Positions 1 to 7,539 of a DNA stretch of 34,060 nucleotides are shown piece after piece (position 1 is the stretch's first letter; the number at the start of each line of letters is the position of its first letter). Made by a program: the position numbers and the translations under genes. Where the stretch lies: contig JANYLR010000100.1 of NCBI GenBank assembly GCA_025363715.1, positions 1-34,060 of the forward strand, given 5' to 3'. Source of the DNA: Holophagaceae bacterium. GTDB lineage: Bacteria > Acidobacteriota > Holophagae > Holophagales > Holophagaceae. The notes under the pieces were generated by a model that was not told the origin of the DNA, did not search any database, and saw only the letters and a list, made by a program, of their open reading frames with translations.

Positions 1-106
1 AAACCTCACAGCGACCAGGATCCAAGCCACAACCCGAGCCGAAGGCCTGTCACATAAGGCGTGCGCGGTCGCGCTGGCCTCCGCGAATCGTTCCGAGGGC
101 AATGAA

Positions 107-132
107 AAGCGCCTCAAGATGCCGAGGCGCTT
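107..132 (-). terminator. Terminator-like hairpin
   Basis: A perfect 9-bp stem (AAGCGCCTC / GAGGCGCTT) surrounds an 8-nt loop. Read on the minus strand the stem is followed by TTTTC, as in an intrinsic terminator. No minus-strand gene lies to its right before the plus-strand gene at 579, so it may serve a plus-strand gene ending left of the window or be a relic. Bases 1-103 show no convincing coding sequence. Confidence 0.4.
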
Positions 133-141
133 AGGTCAGGG

Positions 142-270
142 AAAAAGCTCATGTAAGCGGAGGATTGCGGAGGAGCGGAGGAGAGCTGAGAAAAGCCAAG
201 ACAAGGAAATCTGTTCTCCGCTTTCCTCCGCAGCTCCGCTCTCCTCCGCGTTCGCGAAGTGTTCTTTTCG
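142..270. repeat. Dispersed palindromic repeat, copy A
   Basis: About 129 bp, nearly identical to the copy at 351-480 except for a short central stretch. The left half is rich in GCGGAGGA and the right half in TCCTCCGC, so the unit can fold on itself. The ends carry GAAAAG and CTTTTC as short terminal inverted repeats. All short reading frames through it arise from the repeat itself, so it is not a gene. It looks like an intergenic MITE/REP-type element; no transposase is present. Confidence 0.8.
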
Positions 271-350
271 GCAGGCCGTGCTGCGGCTGGTGCGGTGCGG
301 GGAGTTCCGGTAGGGGGTTCCTTCAGGACTGTGGCTGAAGGCAGACCGAA

Positions 351-480
351 TGAAAAGCTCATGTAAGCGGAGGATTGCGGAGGAGCGGAGGAGAGCTGAG
401 AAAAGCCAAGACAAGGAAATCTGTTCTCCGCTTTCCTCAGCCACCCTGCTCTCCTCCGCGTTCGCGAAGCGTTCTTTTCG
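351..480. repeat. Dispersed palindromic repeat, copy B
   Basis: Second copy, 210 bp to the right of copy A and in the same orientation. TGAAAAG starts it and CTTTTCG ends it. The two copies match through the left arm and the centre (positions 352-438) and again near the right end (451-480); they differ at about 439-449. The 80 bp between the copies holds nothing recognisable. It lies about 100 bp before the DUF2911 gene and may carry promoter or terminator activity for it. Confidence 0.8.
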
Positions 481-578
481 ACGGACCCGCGCCACTCACC
501 CCAGAAATGGCACAGGTCGCCCCACTTTCCGCCCCTAACCGGTGGCTTCGGGTTCACGATGCTCCCCGGAGGTGTTCC

Positions 579-1607
579 ATGCGTCGAATCGCCCTTGCCC
601 TTGTCGTGGCTGCGCCGGTGCTGCTGGCCCAAGCGCCACCCCTTACCCTGCCGGTGGCCAGTCCCAGGGCCACGGTCAGCCAGAAAGTGGGGCTGACGGA
701 CCTGACGGTCACCTACAACCGCCCGGCGGTGAAGGGCCGCAAGGTCTGGGGCGGGCTGGTGCCCTACGGCCAGGTCTGGCGGGCTGGGGCCGACGAGAAC
801 ACCGTCGTGGCCTTCTCCACCCCCGTCACCGTGGGCGGCACCACCCTGCCCGCGGGGCGCTATGGCCTCCACATGCTGCCCACGGCCACCACCTGGACCG
901 TGCTGTTCAGCAGCCAGTCCCGCGGCTGGGGCAGCTACAGCTACAACGCGAAAGAAGACCTGGCCAAAGTGACGGTGACGCCCGTGGCCGCCGAGGCGAC
1001 TGAGCGCCTGGCCTATACCTTCGACGATCCCAGCGACAAGGGCGCCACCCTGTCGCTGCGGTGGGAGCAGCTGCGGGTGCCCATCCCCATCGAGGTGGAT
1101 ACCAAGGCGGTGGTGGTCCAGAGCCTGCGGGACCAGCTGAAGGGCCTCCACCAGTTCTTCCCGGAGCCCTGGAGCGGCGCGGCGGCCTGGTGCGCCCGCA
1201 ACGATACAAACCTGGATGAGGCTATGGCCTGGGCAGACCGCTCCCTCAAGATGCGGGAAACCTACGTGGGCCTGCGGGTCAAGGCAGCCCTGCTGGAGAA
1301 GAAGGGCGACGCCAAGGGCGCCGAGACCCTGCGGGCGAAAGCCCTGACCATCGCCACCGAGGCCGAGGTCAACCAGACCGGCTACGGCCTGCTGGGCCAG
1401 AACAAGTTCGACGAAGCCATCGCCGTCTTCCAGCGCAACGTGAAGGACCACCCGGAGTCCTGGAACGCCTACGACAGCCTCGCCGAGGCCTACGCGCTCA
1501 AGGGCGACAAGGCCCAGGCGGTCACATACTACCGCAAGGCCCTCGACAAGGTACAGGCTGAGGACCAGCGCAAGCGCATCGAAGAAGAGCTCGCCAAGCT
1601 CAAATAA
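579..1607 (+). CDS. Secreted DUF2911 domain protein with C-terminal TPR repeats
   Basis: 342 residues. The ATG at 579 follows a GGAGGT ribosome site and gives a signal peptide (MRRIALALVVAAPVLLAQA), so the longer open frame upstream, which runs through the repeat, is not used. Residues about 30-165 match the DUF2911 family (motifs GRKVWGGLVPYGQVWRAGA and PAGRYGLHMLP); this family is common in Acidobacteriota and Bacteroidetes and has no known reaction. The C-terminal half (about 205-340) is helical with TPR-like units, such as NKFDEAIAVFQRNVKDHPES followed by a YDSLAEAYALKGDKAQA unit. The TPR part suggests a periplasmic protein-protein contact role, which is inference. It stands alone, 51 bp before the hydrolase gene. 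Confidence 0.85.
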   Translation: MRRIALALVVAAPVLLAQAPPLTLPVASPRATVSQKVGLTDLTVTYNRPAVKGRKVWGGLVPYGQVWRAGADENTVVAFSTPVTVGGTTLPAGRYGLHMLPTATTWTVLFSSQSRGWGSYSYNAKEDLAKVTVTPVAAEATERLAYTFDDPSDKGATLSLRWEQLRVPIPIEVDTKAVVVQSLRDQLKGLHQFFPEPWSGAAAWCARNDTNLDEAMAWADRSLKMRETYVGLRVKAALLEKKGDAKGAETLRAKALTIATEAEVNQTGYGLLGQNKFDEAIAVFQRNVKDHPESWNAYDSLAEAYALKGDKAQAVTYYRKALDKVQAEDQRKRIEEELAKLK

Positions 1608-1658
1608 CCCCACAAACTAGTGGCGCCTTGTAGGCGTGATTTTGCTATGCTCCGCCCC

Positions 1659-2642
1659 ATGCAAAAGCACGCCCTCGCCCTCCTCCTGCTGCTCTCTCCC
1701 GCGTTCTCCCAGGCGCCGCCGCCTGAGCCCCTGGGCGTGGCCCTGGAGAACCTGGCCTATCCCCATCCGGTGCGCTTCTTTCCCGTGACGGTGGAGGGCC
1801 AGGACCTGCGCCTGGCCTACATGGACGTGGCACCCACAGGGATGGCCAATGGGCAGACCGTGTTGCTGCTCCACGGGAAGAATTTCTTCGGGGCCTACTG
1901 GGCGGGCACGATCCAGGCGCTCAGCGCGGCGGGCTTCCGCGTGGTAGTGCCCGACCAGATCGGTTTCGGCAAGTCGCCCAAGGCTGATATCCACTACAGC
2001 TTCGAGCTGCTGGCCCAGACCACCAGGGCCCTGCTGGACAGCCTGGGCGTGGCGAAGGCTACCGTGGTGGGCCACTCCATGGGCGGGATGCTGGCGGTGC
2101 GCTACGCGCTGCAGTATCCAACGGCCACCACCCGCCTGGTGTTGGAGAATCCCATCGGCCTGGAGGACTACCGCGTCAAGGTGCCCTTCACCAGCGTGGA
2201 CGCCACCACCCAGGCGATGCTGACACCCACCCGGGAGGGCCTGGACCGCTTCTATCGCTCGTATTTCGGTACCTGGAGGCCCGAGTTCGGCCTCTGGTCC
2301 GAGCTGGCCTGGCGGGCCACCTTCAGTGGCGAGTGGCCCCGGGCGGCCAAGGCCTCAGCACTGACCTACGATATGATCTACACCCAGCCGGTGCTGCAAG
2401 ACCTGCCACGGATCGCAGTACCCACCCTGCTGATCATCGGGCAGGCAGACCGCACCACCCTGGGCCGCGGGGCGCTGGCACCCGAAGTGCTGGCCACCCT
2501 GGGCCGCTTCCCCGAGCTGGGCCGCCGCGCGAAGGCGGTCATTCCCGGGGCAAGGCTGGTGGAACTCGAAGGCGTCGGCCACATCCCCCACCTGGAGGCG
2601 CCGGATCGATTCCACGCGGCGCTGCTGGAGTTCCTGAAGTGA
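1659..2642 (+). CDS. Secreted alpha/beta hydrolase
   Basis: 327 residues from ATG 1659; an in-frame ATG at 1647 would add four residues, and neither has a clear ribosome site. The N-terminus is a signal peptide (QKHALALLLLLSPAFSQA), so the enzyme should act in the periplasm or outside. The fold is clear: oxyanion region LLLHGKNFFG with H72, nucleophile elbow GHSMGG with S140, acid D264 in LIIGQADRTT, and catalytic H308 in GVGHIPHLEAPDRF. The family covers esterases, lactonases, epoxide hydrolases and dehalogenases; the substrate cannot be told from sequence. The helical cap (about 165-245) contains several aromatic residues. Confidence 0.88.
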   Translation: MQKHALALLLLLSPAFSQAPPPEPLGVALENLAYPHPVRFFPVTVEGQDLRLAYMDVAPTGMANGQTVLLLHGKNFFGAYWAGTIQALSAAGFRVVVPDQIGFGKSPKADIHYSFELLAQTTRALLDSLGVAKATVVGHSMGGMLAVRYALQYPTATTRLVLENPIGLEDYRVKVPFTSVDATTQAMLTPTREGLDRFYRSYFGTWRPEFGLWSELAWRATFSGEWPRAAKASALTYDMIYTQPVLQDLPRIAVPTLLIIGQADRTTLGRGALAPEVLATLGRFPELGRRAKAVIPGARLVELEGVGHIPHLEAPDRFHAALLEFLK

Positions 2643-2802
2643 AGGTTGGCTCCAGCCAGGGAAGGCTTGGACGCCTCCCGACCCACGTCAACCCGATTCC
2701 TGTTGCTCCGCCTCCTCTAGGGGGCAGAATGGGCGTTTCATCCTCCCCTCCACCCGGCATGGAACCGATGTTGCCGTTGGCATTCACGACGAGGAGCCGC
2801 CC

Positions 2803-3603
2803 ATGAGCGCCGCACCGCAAGCCGAGAGTGAACCCATCCTGGTGCGCAGCGACGCGGGCGGCGTGGCCACGCTGACGCTGAACCGGCCCAGCCAGTACAA
2901 TGCGCTTTCCACGGAGCTGCTCGCTGAGCTGCAGGGCACCCTAGATGCCATCGCCCAGGAGGCTTCGGTCCGGGTGGTGGTGATGGCCGGGGCCGGCAAG
3001 GCCTTCTGCGCTGGGCATGACCTCAAGCAGATGCGCGCCAACCACGACAAGGCCTACATGCAGCGGCTCTTCGCGCAGTGCGGCCAGGTGATGCTGACCA
3101 TCCTGCGGTTGCCTCAGCCCGTGATCGCCCGCATCCACGGGATCGCCGCCGCCGCCGGCTGCCAGTTGGTGGCAACCTGCGATCTCGCGGTGGCCGCAGA
3201 GGCCGCGCGGTTCGCTGTGTCCGGGATCAACGTCGGCCTCTTCTGCGCCACCCCGTCCGTGGCGCTGGCGCGCAACATGGGGCGCAAGCAGGCCATGGAG
3301 ATGCTCCTGACCGGGGATTTCATTGATGCGGCCGAGGCGCAGCGGCGCGGCCTGGTGAATCGCGTGGTGCCACTGGATCGGCTTGATGCCGAAGTGAAGC
3401 AACTGACCGACTCGATCTGCGGCAAGTCGGCCGCCGCCCTATCGCTGGGCAAGCAGGCGTTCTACCACCAGCTAGAGCTGGGCCTGGAAGGTGCCTACGG
3501 GCTTGCCACCGAAGCCATGGCGAGCAACATGATGTGCGCTGACGCCGGGGAGGGCATTGACGCCTTCATGCAAAAGCGCAGGCCAGAATGGCAGGGCCGC
3601 TAA
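2803..3603 (+). CDS. Enoyl-CoA hydratase/isomerase family protein lacking the hydratase glutamates
   Basis: 266 residues, with GAGGAG seven bases before the ATG. Crotonase-fold motifs are clear: GAGKAFCAGHDLKQM forms the first oxyanion-hole segment and AAAAGCQLVATCDLAVA the second. Aligned with rat mitochondrial enoyl-CoA hydratase, the two catalytic glutamates (E144, E164) fall on Q121 and G141. A normal hydratase reaction is therefore doubtful. The sequence resembles the ECHDC3-like subgroup of the superfamily. It could be another crotonase activity (isomerase, thioesterase-like) or a binding protein. It is a single gene, with 160 bp of unremarkable sequence before it and a convergent lipoprotein gene after it; a weak hairpin (AAGGGA/TCCCTT, 3603-3624) lies between. 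Confidence 0.85.
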   Translation: MSAAPQAESEPILVRSDAGGVATLTLNRPSQYNALSTELLAELQGTLDAIAQEASVRVVVMAGAGKAFCAGHDLKQMRANHDKAYMQRLFAQCGQVMLTILRLPQPVIARIHGIAAAAGCQLVATCDLAVAAEAARFAVSGINVGLFCATPSVALARNMGRKQAMEMLLTGDFIDAAEAQRRGLVNRVVPLDRLDAEVKQLTDSICGKSAAALSLGKQAFYHQLELGLEGAYGLATEAMASNMMCADAGEGIDAFMQKRRPEWQGR

Positions 3604-3660
3604 AGGGAGGCAGGCTTGTCCCTTCCACGGTCGCCGGCGGGTGAACAGGTGGAAGAACTC

Positions 3661-4932
3661 TTAGGGCGCCAGCGGCACGCTCCCGGTGGCCAGGATGGCG
3701 CCAGCGCGGGTCTTCATGAAGAGGGTCCCGTCGGTGTAGGTATCGTTGGTGTAGGAGGCTTGGCCGCCCGCGCCGGCGCCGAAGAGCAGGGCGATGACGC
3801 CGGCATCCGCGAACTTCTGTAGGTGGGCGGTGCCACTCCCGAAGAAATACTCCGGCCGATTGTCCTTGTAGCCCTCCCTGGATCCGCCGTTGTTGTAGAC
3901 ATTCAGATGGTTGGAATTGCCCAGGGGAATCTGCCACAGCACCCAGCGCTTGCCGGCGGTCTGGTTCCAGAGCCGCAGCCACTCGGCGTAGCGGTTGAAG
4001 CTCTTGGACGCGATGGGGGCGCTATCGCTGGCATCCCACCAGCGATCCTCGCTGCGGGTGAGGCGGTAGAAGTCAGAATCCCGGTCCAGGGGATCGCCCA
4101 CGAGCACATCGTAGGTCTGGCCCGTGACGTTGGCCGCTAGCCCAAGCTTGGAGAGGAATCCATAGGCCTTCTGGACCTCGGGCTCCAGCGGATCCGTCAC
4201 GCTGAAGTACGCGATGTCCTTGCCCGTGGCCCAGGCGGAGATGTGCATGCCCAGGATGACATTGGTGGCGCCCACGGCCTTGCGGAGCTGGAGGAAGGCG
4301 AGCCCCCAGCCCGCGGCGGTATTGGGCAGGCCCTGCAGTTCCGCCAGGCCACTGGCGGCGATGGCCGAGTAGGCATCGGGGTTGTTTCCAGACTGGAGCT
4401 GCATGTAGGCGTAGCCGTCGCCTTCCATCAACACCAGCACGGGCTTGCCGAACTCCTTGGCGCGCTGCATGAGGAGCTTGAAATCGCCGAAGTAGCTGGC
4501 CATGATCGCGGCGTTCTGGGTGGTGGCGAAGAAGGCGCCTTCGTTGTAATTGCTCTCGCCGTTCATCTGGTAGTACTGGACGGCGGGCAGGTAGCCCTGG
4601 GCATCGCATTCCTGCATGTAGGCCTTGCCCCAGGAACCGTCGTAGGCGCCATAGCCCCAGTTGTTCACCCAGCCCTTGGTGAAGTAGCGGTAGCGCGCAT
4701 CCCAGGCCGCGCCGCTGGTCTTCATCCAGGTCTGCCCAGTATCTTCGAAGAGCCCCACGGCCAGGTGGGCGGGCATGCCGGTGGGCAGGGCGCCCCCCAC
4801 CGAACCCGGGGCCTTCACCGTGAGCATCGCCCCGCCTTTGGCGCCGCCCCCGCAGGCGGCGAAAACCAGGGCCAACATGGCCATGGCAAGTGACTGCCAT
4901 CGAGAGCGGTTCGGCCAGCAAAGGGGTACCAT
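3661..4932 (-). CDS. Lipoprotein of unknown function, possibly glycosidase-like
   Basis: 423 residues from the ATG at 4932; the frame stays open further upstream, but this start places a signal sequence with lipobox (LALVFAACGGG) near the N-terminus. An internal Met nearer the lipobox (SLAMAML) is an alternative. After the lipid-anchored Cys comes a Gly/Ala linker, then a large domain rich in Trp and Tyr. Segments such as KPVLVLMEGDGYAYMQ, VILGMHISAWATG and KRWVLWQIPLGNSNHLN look like successive beta strands of a TIM barrel with acidic and aromatic residues at the ends, as in glycoside hydrolases. I cannot name a family. It is convergent with the hydratase-like gene and divergent from the SPOR-NlpC lipoprotein. 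Confidence 0.75.
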   Translation of the reverse strand: MVPLCWPNRSRWQSLAMAMLALVFAACGGGAKGGAMLTVKAPGSVGGALPTGMPAHLAVGLFEDTGQTWMKTSGAAWDARYRYFTKGWVNNWGYGAYDGSWGKAYMQECDAQGYLPAVQYYQMNGESNYNEGAFFATTQNAAIMASYFGDFKLLMQRAKEFGKPVLVLMEGDGYAYMQLQSGNNPDAYSAIAASGLAELQGLPNTAAGWGLAFLQLRKAVGATNVILGMHISAWATGKDIAYFSVTDPLEPEVQKAYGFLSKLGLAANVTGQTYDVLVGDPLDRDSDFYRLTRSEDRWWDASDSAPIASKSFNRYAEWLRLWNQTAGKRWVLWQIPLGNSNHLNVYNNGGSREGYKDNRPEYFFGSGTAHLQKFADAGVIALLFGAGAGGQASYTNDTYTDGTLFMKTRAGAILATGSVPLAP

Positions 4933-5110
4933 GGGGCCCTTTCTGGACCCCCTTCCGCAGCGGCTCCGGGCGGGATCCTCAGGTTGAAGTGGACCCAGCC
5001 ATTGTCCCACCTCGCCTGGCGCGGCACGGAGCGGAATCCACACAGAAAGGTCTGCAGGTCTACCGGACCGACGCAGCCTGATAGCATCCCTCCAGATCTT
5101 GGGGCGGGGA

Positions 5111-5896
5111 ATGATGCGGCAGCATGGGGTGAGGTTCAGCTTAGGGTTGGGGGCGGCACTGTTGCTGGTCCCGGGCTGTTCCCGCCCTCCAGGCACGCTG
5201 TCCGAGCGACGAACGGTCCCCATCGCCTCGGCCAGGCCCCTCCCGCGTCTGGGCTACACGCTGCAGGCGGGGGCCTTCGCCAAGGTGGAAAACGCGGCGC
5301 GCTTTTCGGATGCGCTGCAGGCCCAGGGACTCGAGGCGGCCTACTATGCTTCGGGCGACGGGCTATTCCGGGTGCGCTTCGGAGACTTCACCACCAAGGA
5401 GAAGGCCCGAAACCGGGGCGAGGCCCTGAAGGCCACGGGCATCATCGAGGCCTTCTGGGTGGTGGCCCCGGATGGCTCGGCCCCGACCGCCCCCGGACCC
5501 ATCCGCATCCGCCCCACGGACGAGCGGGGGCTGCGGGCCAGCCTGGTGGAATCGGCCCGGGGTTACCTGGGCGTGCCCTACCTGTTCGGCGGCACCACGG
5601 AGCGGGGCTTCGATTGCAGCGGCCTCACCGGAGCCGTCTACCGGCTGAATGGCCTGAACCTGCCCAGGTCCTCCCAGGCCCAGTTTGAAGCGGGCACTCC
5701 CGTGGCCGTTGAGAATGCCAGGGCCGGGGATCTGGTCTTCTTTTCCACGGTGGGAGGCCGGGTGAGCCATGTGGGTCTGTACCTTGGCCAGGGTGCCTTC
5801 ATCCACGCGCCTCGATCCGGCCAGAGCATCCGCCAGAACGAGCTTGCCGACCGCTACTACCAGAAGACCCTGGTGGGGGTCCGGAGTTACCTGTAG
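5111..5896 (+). CDS. SPOR domain / NlpC-P60 peptidoglycan hydrolase lipoprotein
   Basis: 261 residues from ATG 5111 (a second ATG follows at 5114), preceded by GGGGCGGGGA. The N-terminus is a lipoprotein signal ending LLLVPGC, with the lipidated Cys at 23. Residues about 50-120 form a SPOR domain (YTLQAGAFAKVENAARFSDA and GLFRVRFGDFTTKEKA), which binds denuded glycan strands at division sites. Residues about 150-260 are NlpC/P60: catalytic C169 in GFDCSGLTGAVY, H220 in RVSHVGLYLG, and H232 in AFIHAPRSG. It should cleave stem peptides in peptidoglycan (gamma-D-Glu-DAP type) from the outer membrane. The order SPOR then NlpC in one lipoprotein is unusual but understandable: the SPOR part targets the enzyme. 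Confidence 0.92.
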   Translation: MMRQHGVRFSLGLGAALLLVPGCSRPPGTLSERRTVPIASARPLPRLGYTLQAGAFAKVENAARFSDALQAQGLEAAYYASGDGLFRVRFGDFTTKEKARNRGEALKATGIIEAFWVVAPDGSAPTAPGPIRIRPTDERGLRASLVESARGYLGVPYLFGGTTERGFDCSGLTGAVYRLNGLNLPRSSQAQFEAGTPVAVENARAGDLVFFSTVGGRVSHVGLYLGQGAFIHAPRSGQSIRQNELADRYYQKTLVGVRSYL

Positions 5897-6011
5897 CCGG
5901 CGATCTTTTCGGACTTCTCGAGTTCTTTGAGAATTGACGCGTTACAAGTTGAGACTCATATTCGATTTGCGGCACTACTGGATGACGAGATCTCGCCGAG
6001 GAGGTGTTTGC

Positions 6012-6938
6012 ATGGCCACCTATACCTATGGCGGATGCATCGAGCAGTCCTACCGGATCAACTGGAAGATCAAGGATGTGCTGGGCTCTTTGGAGTTTGA
6101 TCTGGATCGTCCCTGGCTCCCGGCGGCCCTATCCGGTGGCGGCGGCGTCTTTTGCCTCAATCCCGAGGAGAAGAAGAAGCTGACCCAGGTGGAGATGGGT
6201 GCCTACTCGCACTTGTTCGCCTTCGTGGAAACCTTCATCGCACCTCTCATGGCAGACCTGGCCCTGGATTCCCAGGGGGTGAATGGGGAGGCCTTTGAAG
6301 CACTCACCAACTTCGCCTCGGAAGAAGTCAAGCATATCCATCTCTTCCGTGAGGTCGCCCGACGGGTGGACGTCAAGCTCGGCTTTCCCCTGAAGCTCGT
6401 GACCGGACAAATCGAGGTCGCCCATGCGGTCCTGAGCAAGAACAAGGGCGCAGTGCTGCTGCTGACCTCGGCCATCGAATGGTTCACCCAGCACCACTAC
6501 CTCAGTTCCATGAGCCAGTCCGATGAGCTGGATCCCTTGACTCGGGAGATCTTTCGCTGCCACTGGATGGAAGAGGCCCAGCACGCCCGGCTGGACCATC
6601 TCGAGGCCCTGCGGCTCTTCAAGGACATGACCACGGTCGAGCGGCACGAGGCCATCGAGGATCTGATCTGGCTGCTGGTCGCGGTGGATGGGTTGCTCGA
6701 ACAGCAGGCCGTTCTGGATGTGGCGAATCTGTCGAGGCACCTGGACCGGGCTTTCACCGACCAGGAGTGGAACGAGATCTTGGCGGGCCTGCTCCGGGCC
6801 AAACGCCATTGCTTCATCGAAAGCGGGGTCACCCATCCCAACTTCCTTGAGCTCTTTCTTTCCGTGACCACTTCGGCCCAGCAGGCGCGGGTCCAGGGGG
6901 CCGTGGCCCTCCTGCTGCAAAAGAGCCCCTTCCACTGA
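6012..6938 (+). CDS. AurF-like diiron oxygenase (ferritin-like superfamily)
   Basis: 308 residues; a strong AGGAGG seven bases before ATG 6012 decides the start over the longer frame beginning 5934. The protein is all-helical and carries two EExxH motifs: FASEEVKHIHLF and HWMEEAQHARLDH. The likely metal ligands are E73, E105, H108, E156, H184, E188 and H191. The extra histidine four residues before the second Glu is the distinctive seventh ligand of AurF/CmlI-type arylamine N-oxygenases (AurF E101, E136, H139, E196, H223, E227, H230), and the spacings agree closely. Activity is probably O2-dependent oxidation by a diiron centre; substrate unknown. No biosynthetic cluster surrounds it; it is followed by the cold-shock gene. 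Confidence 0.8.
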   Translation: MATYTYGGCIEQSYRINWKIKDVLGSLEFDLDRPWLPAALSGGGGVFCLNPEEKKKLTQVEMGAYSHLFAFVETFIAPLMADLALDSQGVNGEAFEALTNFASEEVKHIHLFREVARRVDVKLGFPLKLVTGQIEVAHAVLSKNKGAVLLLTSAIEWFTQHHYLSSMSQSDELDPLTREIFRCHWMEEAQHARLDHLEALRLFKDMTTVERHEAIEDLIWLLVAVDGLLEQQAVLDVANLSRHLDRAFTDQEWNEILAGLLRAKRHCFIESGVTHPNFLELFLSVTTSAQQARVQGAVALLLQKSPFH

Positions 6939-7015
6939 ACTTATCCATCCGCCGGGAGGCCCAGAGGCCGGATTCGATCCCAAGTGGCCCCTTTTTTCCG
7001 GTCCCCATCGATTTT

Positions 7016-7046
7016 TTGAAAATCGTGGGCAGAAAGGTCCTACACT
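7016..7046 (+). promoter_or_regulatory. Possible sigma-70 promoter of the cold-shock gene
   Basis: TTGAAA at 7016-7021 and TACACT at 7041-7046 are separated by 19 bp, longer than ideal. It would give a leader of roughly 95 nt before the cold-shock ATG, as expected for csp mRNAs, which often have long regulatory leaders. The A-run at 7076-7080 within the leader is notable. Confidence 0.3.
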
Positions 7047-7145
7047 GGCTGTTGCCCGTCTGTTGTGCGGGCATAAAAAAGCGTTGCTGCCTCGCCTGGA
7101 AGGGACATCGCATTCATATCCAGGACGAAGAAAGCAGGAACAATC

Positions 7146-7349
7146 ATGGCTCAAGGCACCGTCAAGTGGTTCAACGCCGAAAAGGGTTTCGGATTCATCA
7201 CCCCCGATGAGGGTGGCGCCGATCTTTTCGTTCATCATTCCGCGATCGAGACCACGGGTTTCCGTACCCTGGACGAGAATCAGCGCGTCAGCTTCAACGT
7301 GGGACAGGGCCAGAAAGGCCCCCAGGCGACCAACGTCACCAAGATCTGA
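7146..7349 (+). CDS. Cold-shock protein (CspA family)
   Basis: 67 residues, the usual length. It has both RNA-binding motifs: RNP1 (KGFGFITP) and RNP2 (DLFVHHSAI), and the canonical N-terminus [12 protein letters not shown] single OB-fold protein that binds single-stranded RNA/DNA and melts RNA structure in the cytoplasm. AGGAA lies before the ATG. It is monocistronic: a long leader precedes it and two stacked hairpins end the transcript. Which paralogue it is cannot be said, so no symbol beyond the family is given. Confidence 0.96.
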   Translation: MAQGTVKWFNAEKGFGFITPDEGGADLFVHHSAIETTGFRTLDENQRVSFNVGQGQKGPQATNVTKI

Positions 7350-7362
7350 CCTAACTTCCTCC

Positions 7363-7399
7363 GGGGGTCCCGCGCTGCGCGCACACCCCCGGGACCCCC
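7363..7399 (+). terminator. GC-rich hairpin after the cold-shock gene
   Basis: GGGGGTCCC at 7363-7371 pairs with GGGACCCCC at 7391-7399. The intervening 19 nt contain a further GCGC self-pairing stretch. There is no U-tract of its own; it stands just before a classical terminator and may act as a 3' stabiliser or as a tandem terminator. Confidence 0.5.
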
Positions 7400-7400
7400 A

Positions 7401-7429
7401 GCAAAAGCCCGGCACAGCCGGGCTTTTGC
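7401..7429 (+). terminator. Intrinsic terminator of the cold-shock gene
   Basis: A perfect 13-bp stem (GCAAAAGCCCGGC / GCCGGGCTTTTGC) with a 3-nt ACA loop, followed by TTTGT. The A and T bases at the stem base let it work in both directions. Confidence 0.85.
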
Positions 7430-7480
7430 TTTGTCGCTTGTCTGGGGAGCACGGAAACCCCGCTGACCTCCCCGGGCTTT

Positions 7481-7495
7481 TGGCATCCCTTTGGC
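7481..7495 (+). promoter_or_regulatory. Possible sigma-54 promoter of flgF-flgG-flgA
   Basis: TGGCATCCCTTTGGC has the invariant GG (-24) and GC (-12) exactly 10 nt apart. It matches TGGCAC-N5-TTGC except for T at the sixth base and G for T in the -12 element. It lies about 45 bp before the flgF ATG, a fitting distance. Sigma-54 control of hook/rod genes is known in several phyla; here it is inference from one motif. Confidence 0.4.
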
Positions 7496-7539
7496 GGTAG
7501 TCCCTTCGTCCTAGCCGCTGGCTGGGCGAGAGGTGCCCA

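Noticed and set aside
136..495. Small frames reading EESGEQISLSWLFSALL twice
   Set aside because: They are translations of the repeat copies; the duplicated peptide mirrors duplicated DNA, not a repeated protein.
114..1613. A 499-codon minus-strand open frame
   Set aside because: Antisense to the DUF2911 gene and running through both repeats; the composition reflects GC-rich codons read backwards. The plus strand has signal peptide, ribosome site and domain matches.
6129..7415. A 428-codon minus-strand frame
   Set aside because: Antisense to the AurF-like and cold-shock genes, which have clear motifs.
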